Below, in pieces: positions 47,465 to 57,384 of a stretch of 64,000 nucleotides of DNA. Made by a program: the position numbers and the translations under genes. The DNA comes from Anodontia alba (taxonomy: Eukaryota; Mollusca; Bivalvia; Lucinida; Lucinidae), in NCBI GenBank assembly GCA_964016985.1, contig OZ024823.1:42194264-42258263 (forward strand). Direction: 5' to 3'. Position 1 is the stretch's first letter; the number at the start of each line of letters is the position of its first letter. Under the pieces are notes generated by a model, which was not told the DNA's origin, did not search any database, and saw only the letters and a program-made list of their open reading frames with translations.

Positions 47465-47742
47465 CATCACGAAAACATACCTATATAATTTTGACCCCCT
47501 TAAACCCCACTTTTATGTAGTAAAACTGAGGTTCACAGGAGTATACATTATTTTTCTTATTTCTGCTCAAAAACATAGATTGTGGGTACTCGTTAGAACC
47601 GCCTCGGCGAGGCGGTTCTAACGGGTACCCACAATCTATGTTTTGAGCAGAAACATGAAATATATCAGTTTTTTATCTGACATTTTTCAGTTTTTTTTTT
47701 AGGTGAAATTTTGTATACATTTGAAAAGGCGTTTTTGTAATG
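47465..47742 (-). mobile_element. F1 hairpin element (copy i)
   Basis: Ends CATCACGAAAACATACC and GGCGTTTTTGTAATG. It interrupts GTGTGCAAA | GTATCGTGC; the paralogue near 49690 reads GTGTGCAAAGTATCATGC without insertion. It is 6 bp from the homologous position of copy h and in the opposite orientation. Confidence 0.88.
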
Positions 47743-49387
47743 GTATCGTGCGGGCCTTTGCTCTCTTATCGTACATTCTGTAGTATACAATGTTTCTGTT
47801 AGCAGACAGTGAATGCCATGATCAGACTGCGCGGATGCGCAGGCTGTTCTGGGCCTTCGTTGTCCGCATATACCCAGGTACGTTTTCGCATGGTGGAGCC
47901 CATTTCATCATACTGAGTTGTTGAAGGGGTGGAGTGGATAAGGAAAGGCTCTGTGTAATGAAGTGCTATACAGTAATAATTTCAAGTCCGCCTCTAGCGG
48001 GATCAAAACCAGGACCTCGTGATCTTAAGGCAGAAGACCCAACTGCTCGGCCATCTGGACGCTTCTTTACTTGCCATGGGAATATCATTTTACAGAAAAA
48101 GACTAAACTAATGGAGTGTTGGTGGAGTTAAAATAAACACCAATATAATTTTTCTGGGTTTCCGTGTTATCTTGATTCTGGAGAGAAAATAATGAATAAA
48201 ATAAAGAAGGGAATGAAGGTAACGGACACTAAAACAACCTCACTAAATGATGATATATCAATTTATTCATTGACATTGTATAAATGATATGCAGGTTGTG
48301 TATCAGGGCACCAGAAAACTTTGTACTCATACGCACATATTTTCTATATCAGGCTCTTCTGCTACATATTATTAACGAGGGCGTCATTCTTGTTGAAAAT
48401 TGAATATAACGTTATTTATTTAAATGTTCACTAATATACATGTAATGTCTATTTGAATTTACTTACTATTTTATGCTTAGGAAGATTTGAAGCTCAGACC
48501 TTCTTGTGCAAAGGTTTGTCTCAACAACAACGAAATATGTTCTCATGGCCTTTGAATTTGTATTTTCATCTCCTTAGAAATAAATCACTTGAACACAAAA
48601 ACTTAGTTATTAACGTCTGTCATTGATCCGCTTCTCATGAAATCAGAAGATAGATCCGCAGAGAATAAACCCTCGAAAGAGTCGACCTTTCAAGATCATA
48701 AATTCCACATAGACAGTCATTAAAAAAAACCCCAGCCTATCCGCTTATATATGTCACCAGAATTTCAAATTTTACTGGGAAAGGGAAAACGGTTTTTAAA
48801 TTATAATGGTATTTGAACTGTACAAACGTATGATCTGCGTCATGGACGTAGTTTAGTCCCTTTAATATTTCGCACACTTATCCGGTGACAAAAACATTCT
48901 TTTGTGTTCTATATCATTGGGACCCATTAGCTAGTAGGTTGGGTCTAGAATCGGTATAAATGTGGTTCGAGTCCCATTGGGGGAAAAGAAAAAAAATGAC
49001 GATATTTGTAAATGATTCTTTTTTTATAGCGTACTACTTTTGCTAGTCTGTACTTTTTTTTATTGAGATATTCTTTTTTCTTGCTGCAAGTATTAATGAA
49101 AACAACCTTCTACTGCGTTCTCGTCTATAAGCTCTAAGAGTATATGCGGCTATGCAATTATCGTTTTTCATAAAGAAACCAATGCCCAGACCAGCCTGCG
49201 CATATGGAAATCCGATAAGATTTTAGGTCGAGAGAGCGAAAGAGTTAGATGAGTCCTTCTGTCAACAAATCCTAGTGTCAGCAGCATGCTCGACTCCCTA
49301 GGGTGGCGATATTATCTTGCTTTTAACTCTTTTTCTTGGCGTGGCGTCTTTGCGCACTTATCTGATAGTCTTCTTCATGGGGATGAG

Positions 49388-49536
49388 GCAGAATCAGCAG
49401 AAGGGAGTGAATGACCATAGAAAAAATTTCATGATCAATCTCCACGAAAGAATGTTGCCAACCCGGCATGGGTTGAACCTGCGACCTCCTGATCACCAGT
49501 CAGATGCACATCCAACTGAGCCAAAAGGCCGGCTAC
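49388..49536 (-). mobile_element. SINE-A head half (copy 5)
   Basis: Contains AATGACCATAGAAAAAATTT, GGGTTGAACCTGCGACCTCC and GCACATCCAACTGAGCC. The tail half is missing. It lies at the junction where the third segmental copy has lost about 2 kb. Confidence 0.8.
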
Positions 49537-50536
49537 ATGCTTCAGATAAATAATGATAATTGGCACTTCCCCTTTCACTTCTTTGATGATAATTTCATGT
49601 TTATGTCTCTTTCAACATTATTTAGGCCACGCCAAGCAAAAAAGACCTTCGAACATGCGTAAAATGAGCAGATTCAGATCATCCTGCAAGTGTGCAAAGT
49701 ATCATGCTGGCCTTTGCTTTCTTATCATACATTCTGTAGTATCCAATGATTCTGTTAGCAGACAGTGAAGACCTTGATCAGACTGCGTGGATGTGCAGGC
49801 TGATTTTGGCCTATGTTTTCGCATATGCCTGGAGACATGTTTTCGCAAGGTGCAGCCTATTTAATGATACCGAGTTGATTAAGGGGTGCTGTGGATAATG
49901 AAAGGTTCTGCATAATGAAGTGCTGTACAGTAATGAGTTGATGTCTGCGTCTAGCGTGATCAAAACCTGGAGATTGTGATCTAAGTCAGGAGACCCAACT
50001 GCTCTACCATCTGGATGCTTCTTGTCATGGGAATATCATTTGGCAGAAAAGGACTAAAACTGGTGGAGAGTTGGTGGATTTAAAATAAACACCAATATCA
50101 TTTTTCTGGGTTTCAAAGTGATCTTGATTCTAACGAGAAAATAAGAAATAAAATAAACTAGGGAAAGAAAGGTAACTGATACACAAAAACTGACTAAATG
50201 ATATTTATCAATTTATTCATTGACATTGTATAAATGGCATGCATATTCAGATAAAGTGGTGTATCAGGGAACCAGAAAACTTTGTAGTCATACACACATA
50301 TTTTCTATCAGTTTCTTCAGGACAGCCCCAGATAAAAGTAGTACTCAAAAATATCAATTTTACCTTTTTGAAGCAAAAACATACTTCCTGGATACTCTCT
50401 GATACTGTCTCACAGAGGCAGTTCCAGTGCATCCCACAAGATGTTTTGCTGTAAAAATTTAAAAATAATGCTAAATCATTACTATCATCTACAAGGAAAT
50501 TCTATGTTCTGGGATCTGTATAATTCTAATGAAATT

Positions 50537-50722
50537 CATAGCTCCAGATAAAAGGGGTAGCCCTATAAATACTTTTCTTACTTCTTCATGACAACATGTT
50601 GTGCTTACTCATTAGAAGCACCTCACAAAAGTGCTTCTAATGAATAACCATGTTTTTGTGAATAAATAAGAAAAATATCAGGAACTTTCAACTGAAAAAA
50701 AAGTAAATTACCTGGAGCTATG
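50537..50722 (+). mobile_element. F13 MITE (CATAGCTCCAG ends, clan B core)
   Basis: Ends CATAGCTCCAGATAAAAGGG and CCTGGAGCTATG. The core is TTACTCATTAGAAGCACCTC against GTGCTTCTAATGAATAACC. Other copies are at about 51260-51440, 52438-52577, 56178-56367, 61865-62010 and 63088-63225. Confidence 0.75.
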
Positions 50723-52040
50723 GAGATCCCAAACATATATTTTCAAAGAGAAAAAAGAAAAATACATCAAAACTCCAGATAAGAGGGTAGTCAGGACATA
50801 GGAATAAAACTTATTCGAGCATTAATTTTACAGGATAGTTTTTAGCTCGCCTGTACAAAAGTCCAGGTAGAGCTGTTCCAGTAACCTAAGTCAGTTTTGG
50901 TTAAGGTTTACCTGAACCTCTGGAGGGAAGTAGTTCATACTTCCCCTGATGTAAGATACTGGTCCTGAGTTCTATGCTGTACCAACCTGCGCCACATGAG
51001 ATCAAGATCATCTAATTAGAAAAAGAAAATATGTTAATGTTTTTAAAGGCAAAGTGAGATTCAGACGAGCTATGCTGTCCATCAACAGCTCTTGTTGTAC
51101 AGAGGTATATCTTGCCAATACTCATTGGTTTTGCCTCAGCAAGGTGATTCTGTCAATGAGACAAATCACACAGCTCCAAATAAGCTCCAAATAAGACAAT
51201 TTTCTCAAAGAAGAAGAAGAAGAAAAAAAAAATAATAAAAATCAATTACTGACAATTTTCATAGCTCCAGATCAGGGCTTTTATCAACCAATAAGTATAT
51301 ATTTTTATATTTTTTTCCCCTATTTCTCCACGTGGGTATATTGTGGGTACTCAATAGAAGCACCTTGGCAAGCTACTTCTAATGAGTACCCCTAATGTAT
51401 TGTTTTCATGAATAAGAAAAATATTTATTTGGGTACCCCTCTTCCCTAAAGGTAGGAATTTTCTTATTTCTTCAAGATAATATGCCACACTTGTCTTCGG
51501 GCATGTGTCCAGTCTGATAAAGGCCTTCACTGTCTGCTACCAGACTCATTAGAGACTACAGAATGTATGAATGTATATGAAAAGCCTGGATGAGACCTTG
51601 CGCATGCACAAGATGATGTGAATCTGCACATTTTGCCATGCTCAAAGGCATTTTGCCTCTCAACATAGCCCATATGTCTTGGAGTACTCATTCAAATTGC
51701 CCTGCTGAATTATTCTAGTAAGTACCTTGGTTTTTAACATGAAATCTCCGTGTACATCATCATGCGCAGGTTATATTTTATTTCCTTTGGGATCATTGAG
51801 CCTATCTTGATTATTTTGGAAACTGAATACCACTTAAGCCGGCGCCAGGGGGCATATGCAGCCTTGCAAACTACAATGTTGCATATGAAGCGACTCAATC
51901 AAACCGAGTCTCCCATTTTCGTGATTTTGTGTGTTCTTTATTCCCAAAGGCAATCTTTTTTGACTTTTATTCCATCAAATTTTATATTTTGATACTAAGT
52001 AGAAGTGTCTCTAAAGGGCAATTCAAATGGGTTACTACAA

Positions 52041-52325
52041 TACAGTCAACTCTCGTTATCTCGACTTTGCATACAATGTATCTCAAATAACCGCTTATCT
52101 CGAATCTCATCCTTGTTCTAACATGGAAATCTAACAACAGGTAACAAAATATTGTGAAAAAGAGGAGAAATTGCTCCTAAGGAGCAATTTCTCCTCTTTT
52201 TCACAATATTTTCAATATATCACTAACTTCAGGTGTCAAATTACATATTTATTTGTGAAATGTAGTTGTTCAATTTATAAATATGTAGAGAGGTACGGAT
52301 GTCTCAAAATATTTCAGAGAGTCTC
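52041..52325 (+). mobile_element. F6 Tigger/pogo-like hairpin MITE
   Basis: Starts TACAGTCAACTCTCGTTATC; the hairpin around 52150-52212 is ATTGTGAAAAAGAGGAGAAA with its complement and an AGGAGC apex. The right end is decayed. Confidence 0.72.
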
Positions 52326-53126
52326 TTAGTGATAAAGATCTTTTGGTGGAATATATGAATATCCCTTTTTTTATATATTATTTTTTTTGTTTTCTAGCAC
52401 TGTACATACACAGCAACTGAGATTGATGATTATACATTAATACAATTCCAGATAAAAGGGATATCCTTACATTTTTCTTATTTCTCCATAAAAACCCTGT
52501 GTTGTAGGTAAACATTGGAAATAAAGAGAAATATCAGTACTTTTTGGTTTAAAATGCACCTGATCTCTGGAGCTATGCATAAAACAAAAAACATGACCAT
52601 GATGGTGGTAGAAAATGAAGATGATTCCAACAATGGTGGTTGAAGAATAGCTAAAAACATTTTTTTTTTTTTTACTCCCGAGTGGCACTTGTGTAATTTG
52701 ACAATGAGAGATAAATATTTGTTTGTGCATTATAACACTTCTGATAAAGTTTATCTAGACATTTTGGTAAAGGTTCAAAATAGTTGACCATGTGTAGATC
52801 CACGCACATTAAGGGAAAGTCAAGCCAGACTTGTCACAAAATTAAAACTATTAAACTAGAATGTGACAACTACATTTTCAGACCAAAAATATGCTTCTGG
52901 CAGCCTTTGAAAGTGTCCTGGGGCTGTGATCTTTCTGGATATGTTGTGACTACCATGACTATTAACATTCATCACAACTTAAGTTCCAGGAGGTGCAGAA
53001 CATAGTTGACTGGTAAATAAAGATAAGAGGTTCTAGCACATTTCGTCTCTTTATACAGGTGAATACAATTAGAATCACCTGTTTTGTACTATGCCCAACA
53101 CTTTTTCTTTTCTTATTTCTCCTGAA

Positions 53127-53435
53127 TTTGTTTGTGTTGAGGTTTTACGGCCCAGTCAACCCAATGGGGTCATGTCGAGCGCGGTCAGTTTACCTAACCA
53201 CACGTTTACTGAGCAGGCTTAGTCCTCTAAGCGGTTAACCAGTATTGTGCACATTCTTTTGCCAGAAACTGACAACTGCCCTTCTTGAATCAGCGGAAGG
53301 GAAAGAATGACCTCAGAAAATATTTCATTATCAATCTCTACGAAAGAATGTTGCCGACCTCGGCGGGGGGGGTTGAAGCCGCGACCTCCTGGTCTCCAGT
53401 TGGATGGCGCATCCAAATGAGCCACCGAGGCCGTC
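53127..53435 (-). mobile_element. SINE-A, tRNA-derived (copy 6) with 13-bp target duplication
   Basis: A full-length minus-strand copy, from TTTGTTTGTGTTGAGGTTTT to GAGCCACCGAGGCCG. Flanks TATTTCTCCTGAA at 53114-53126 and 53436-53448 are identical, a clear target-site duplication. Confidence 0.9.
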
Positions 53436-53729
53436 TATTTCTCCTGAAATGCCAAGTCTTATTTTCTCTGAAAAATTAAAATAAAATTCTCTTCTGCTGC
53501 AGGTTTGATTGGCACTTTAAATGGTTAACAGGCCTTGTGAAAGTGAGGTTTCTCCATGATGACACAGTGTCTTTGTAGAGAACAGTTCTCATTGTGGTGT
53601 ATGTACCAAACTGATGAGACATTTTCATCACTCAATTTTCAATTATACATCTCAACACGCGCTGTTTCACCAAAATGTATCTTTTTCTTCATAAAAATAT
53701 ATGTTTCAAATGAGTACCTACAACAAATC

Positions 53730-53970
53730 GAGGGTTGAGCGCAACACTATTGTAACTCAAACATATTTTTGAAACCCTTGTTTAGGGGCAACTTGGACCC
53801 CTTTGTAAACAATGCAAATTTAGGTGCCATTACTCATACGAGCAATGGCACCTAAATTTTCATTGTTTACAGAAAGAAATGTTGTAATCTTCATAATGCC
53901 TTCATGGTAAGGAGATTAGGTTTGGGGAAAAACAACCATCTGACTTACGCCAGTCTTGCGCTCAACCCTC
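53730..53970 (+). mobile_element. Hairpin MITE with GAGGGTTGAGCGCAA ends
   Basis: Terminal inverted repeats are GAGGGTTGAGCGCAACACT and AGTCTTGCGCTCAACCCTC. The core palindrome at 53802-53870 is AAACAATGCAAATTTAGGTG, CCATTACTC and its complement. I see no other copy in the window. Confidence 0.75.
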
Positions 53971-54043
53971 TAAATGTTTCATCTGAAAGAATGATGATGA
54001 TGATTTGCTGTTGTTTTACGTGCTTTTAACCATTATTTAGTTG

Positions 54044-54389
54044 TACAGTCAACCCTCTTTATACCGACACTCGATATGACGACAAAACTCGTTATACTGA
54101 CAATTTGAATGTTACAAAACCTTCGCTTAAGAGGTGACAGTTAATGAGAAATTATGCAAGACTATTGTATTAAAACTTCAAGCAACGTATGATTTGGATA
54201 TTTGTTAGAATTGCCTCACCAAGGCGATTCTGACAAATATCTAAAACATATGTTCTATGAGGAAATAAAAATAAAACAAGGTCTTTCTTACATATTCTAT
54301 CCATTAAGGATTCTTTACAACAGCAAATTTATTTTAATGGCAACATCTTTGGGGAACAAATGCTATCGTTGAAATGAGGGTTTACTGTA
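54044..54389 (+). mobile_element. F7 MITE (clan B-related core)
   Basis: Starts TACAGTCAACCCTCTTTATA, CCGACACTCGATATGACGAC and ends GGGTTTACTGTA. The core is GGATATTTGTTAGAATTGCC against GGCGATTCTGACAAATATC. Confidence 0.8.
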
Positions 54390-54749
54390 TCTAGACGATG
54401 GAATTGTGACAGGCTTTATTAGGCAGTTATGAGCCCACCTCAAGCGGGATTTGCACCCAGGATCTCACCACCTTTAGTGAGAAATACTAACCACTTGGTC
54501 ACCCGGAGAAATCAGAAAATATAAATATGGATGACCCTCTTATCCAGAGATTGTGCCTTTTCAGAAGAACATTTTTCCCCTGGCTCTGTAGCTGAGCTGT
54601 TAACAGACCTGACCTTCATACACATTTCAAAACTTCATTTTAACTACATGTACTACAAACAGTTATTTGTCTGGAATTACATATCTCATGATTTCTGACT
54701 CTTTACAAGCCAAACAGATAACAAATGAAACAATGTCTCTAGACAGCAG

Positions 54750-54991
54750 GGCCCAGTTGTTCAAAGCTAACGATGTCTTTAGTTAACGATTCGTTAAAAT
54801 TTACATCGAGTGATACTCAAATATGCTGAAATTTTTTGCTGAAAAAATGTGAGTAGCTTTTGCAGTGCAAAAGCTACTCACATTTTTTCAGCAAAAAATA
54901 TCAGAATATTTTATATTGAATCTGCTAAAACAGTTAACGAAATGACCCTTAACGAGCCCGTTAAGCTAACGACGCTTTGAACAACTGGGCC
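54750..54991 (+). mobile_element. F4 PIF/Harbinger-like hairpin MITE (best copy)
   Basis: Ends GGCCCAGTTGTTCAAAGCTA and CGCTTTGAACAACTGGGCC, flanked by CAG on both sides (54747-54749, 54992-54994). The hairpin is AAAAAATGTGAGTAGCTTTT, GCA and its complement. AACGATTCGTTAAAATTT and AACGAAATGACCCTTAACGA are the side arms. Confidence 0.85.
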
Positions 54992-55022
54992 CAGGGATTT
55001 ACATTTTATGTGCATCATCTCT

Positions 55023-55203
55023 TTAACCATTACCCACTCTCTGGGCTAATTTAGCAGATAACAAACTGATCTTTTTCTTATTTTTCCCAGAAAACAGGAT
55101 TAGACACTTCATGCAAATTGTCTTCACTGGAGACAACTTGTATGAAATGTTAAAACCAGTTTTCTTATCTGCTGAAAATTTTACCCAGAGTGCTAAGCGT
55201 TAG
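55023..55203 (+). mobile_element. F5 hairpin MITE
   Basis: Ends TTAACCATTACCCACTCT and CCCAGAGTGCTAAGCGTTA. The core is CATGCAAATTGTCTTCACTG, GAGACAACTTGTATG. Confidence 0.72.
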
Positions 55204-55886
55204 AGGATTCACATCGTATAAAAAAGTCGTCTTGCTTTCTGGGAAAATGTTTTGAGGGACTGGTTACATCTGGTAGATAGTCAATCCATTTTTACAAGGG
55301 GGGCAACTTTTGTGATGTCTTCTTCGCTTTTCTGCAAACAAAATCTCTTTCAAAATGGTGTCTACCATACTTTTGGATGAGTAACAGTGTAAAGTGTAGA
55401 CCCTGATCAGATCTTTAGAAGGTACAGAAAAACAACCAATTTTGATAGTTTCCTCCCCTGGAAGTGTATCAATTCCCCTTGAAATGTCTGCTAATGTTTA
55501 AACCCATTAAAGACTGAAATAACTCTCCCAAACTATATATTGGAAGAGTCTATTTTCAATTTTAGGTATGTCATGCTACATGATGTATGTAGATATTCCT
55601 AAAGAAAAATGGCTGAACTCTTTGCAATCAGCGGGGACCCAGATCAAACGCTGTCTGATCGGGATCTGCACTGTTTGCCAGTTAGCCACTTAGGAGACTC
55701 GAGTCTTGAATGGTTAAAATGCGCCTGCAAAGAGAACATTATATCAATAAGACAAATTCCATTCCTATTTTCCAAAACATCGCTTTCTATATTCATCTGC
55801 CATCTGTGGTTAGCACACACTATGTTCAAGTATAAAAATATCAGTATAAAATGTATTCTCATTTCTGCACATTTAGTTTAAACAGT

Positions 55887-56095
55887 TACCATATTTACCC
55901 CAAGCAATCCAACAGACAGGCTTGTGCAAACAGAGAAGACCTATATCAGATGCAGCATCTGATCAGGGTGTTCACTGTTTGCCATATATCCAGCAATTTT
56001 TAGACACATCAATAGGTAGAAAAATTGATCTGTTCAAATTTAGGACAAGTATGGTAAGGAGTTAAGATGTCCCAATACTTTGGGTAAATATGGTA
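55887..56095 (+). mobile_element. F3 MITE with clan A core (best copy)
   Basis: Terminal repeats are TACCATATTTACCC and GGGTAAATATGGTA, with a possible TA duplication outside. The hairpin GCAAACAGAGAAGACCTATA pairs roughly with the complementary arm ending CACTGTTTGC. Confidence 0.8.
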
Positions 56096-56394
56096 TATTA
56101 CTTATTCCTCACACAACATAACTGAAATCTTTTTTGCATGTCCGACAATATTAAACCTTAAAAAAATCTTCTCACTTCATATCTCTAGATAAGAGAGAGT
56201 ACCTGTTGATTTTTTTTTCTTATTTCTCCATGAAAACATATTTTATGTGTACACATTAAAACACCTCACTGAGGCACTTCTGATACAAAGTATGTTTTTG
56301 TGGCAAAACAAGAAAATATCAGTACTTTTTGTATGAAAAAGAAAAAACTGCCTTAACTGGAGCTATGGTAACTTTATTTTTTTATTTTTTATGT

Positions 56395-56460
56395 CTTAGT
56401 TATACCATGGTTCCTGCATGTATATGGGCAATCCGCATGAACCATGGTATAACTGATTTA
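56395..56460 (+). repeat. Palindrome AGTTATACCATGGTTC
   Basis: TTAGTTATACCATGGTTCCT GCATG pairs with GCATGAACCATGGTATAACTG across about 15 nt. It lies some 500 bp below the SNW1 polyadenylation signal. Confidence 0.65.
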
Positions 56461-56982
56461 TCACATTTTCATGCATGCAGACCAACCACATAGCTTAATA
56501 TTTCATGCTGATTGTTGGGTAGTTTGGCTACTATGTGATAATTAGAGTTTTACAGCCCAGTCAACACTGTTGATTAAGCAGCAAAACTCTAAATCAAAAA
56601 TAAAAAAAAAAAAAGGAAAAAAGAAAAGTATTTAAGAAGATTTTTATGACTTTTCCGTAATACTATTTCTATGACCTTTCCGGAAGGTACGAAAGCTTTT
56701 GGTTCTGAATATTGATCAGCTCCCTTCTTTCTATATCGCAGTACAACCTATCTTCCTCTGTTTCACTTTCCAGGCCTAAAGATATTTTGATGTTACAGTC
56801 ATGAGTTTAATTCTGCCTCCAGCAGGATTCCTCTCATGACCTCTTGATCTGCAGTTGGGAGAGCTACCAGAACACTTCTTCCACCCCTAAATCAGAATGC
56901 AATATACATCTTGTATCGATATGCTTTCTTCAACTTCCCAAATACTACTAATAAAGAAATGCCAACAAGATTGAGCCAAACA

Positions 56983-56988
56983 TTTATT
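56983..56988 (-). terminator. Putative SNW1 polyadenylation signal AATAAA
   Basis: A canonical AATAAA hexamer on the minus strand lies about 200 nt beyond the SNW1 stop codon, a normal 3' UTR length. It is the best-placed hexamer close to the stop. Cleavage would be expected within about 30 nt below it. Transcript evidence is not available. Confidence 0.55.
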
Positions 56989-57188
56989 TAGTTCTTCAGT
57001 CATCTAGCAATTCCTTCACAATTTTCAATCTATCCAAGTTCTTTAAATCCTTGATCACACTATGAGCTGTAAAACTGATTATCACAACATAAGATCTTCA
57101 AGCACATCTGAACACTGATCACTTTTGACATGGTCTAGCAGTCGAACACTTTATATCTTTCAAGTTACAGGCATATTTCTTCATACTA

Positions 57189-57384
57189 TTATTCCCGTCT
57201 TTTCTTTCTATCATAGTCTCGACTAGATCTAGAGTCATCGGCACCTCTCTTTTGACCAGTCTTAGCTTCTTTCAAGAACTTATCGAGACCGAAAGGATCT
57301 TCTTCCTCAAATCTTTCAAACTGGACTGGACCCTCCCGACGTCGACTAGAATCGGCTCCTGTGAATCCCTTGTCTGGTACAAAC
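57189..57384 (-). CDS. SNW1: SNW1 last exon: FVPDKGF to KKRRE stop
   Basis: The acceptor is TTTTTACAG; its first base completes the Arg codon. The exon encodes FVPDKGFTGADSSRRREGP, then VQFERFEEEDPFGLDKFLKE and ends in DRKKRRE and a stop. The EDPFGLDKFL motif and the basic C-terminal tail (a likely nuclear localisation signal) are typical of the family. RFEE appears to be a small insertion relative to the human VQFEEDPFG. Confidence 0.96.

Larger units (their letters stand above)
38490..50300 (+). repeat. Four-copy tandem segmental duplication
   Basis: The segment with TTCATTGACATTGTATAAAT recurs at 38584, 43181, 48266 and 50216. Following blocks also recur in order: ATACATGTAGTGCC, a tRNA-like block, GCTTCAGCGGGTGCCAGACT, the 51-bp minisatellite, CGGAAAACCGCTTCT, TTACCCAGGCCTTCCTCCAC and CTTTCAACATTATTTA. 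The first two copies are nearly complete (~4.6-5 kb), the third has lost the minisatellite part, and the fourth is a stub. Divergence is moderate, so the event is not recent. Confidence 0.85.
1..56982. other. Gene-free spacer made mainly of repeats
   Basis: I found no supportable protein gene, rRNA, snRNA or functional tRNA here. Open frames are short and fall in repeats: hairpin MITEs read through on both arms, SINEs, and tandem arrays whose unit is a multiple of three. The only recognisable protein is a mariner transposase fragment at 45.5-45.9 kb. Stretches where I see only degenerate or unclassified repeat-like sequence are 957-2199, 3214-5430, 7080-8160, 17770-18370, 22000-24480, 26180-27030, 27350-28215, 30370-33390 and 34680-35090. 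Confidence 0.7.
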
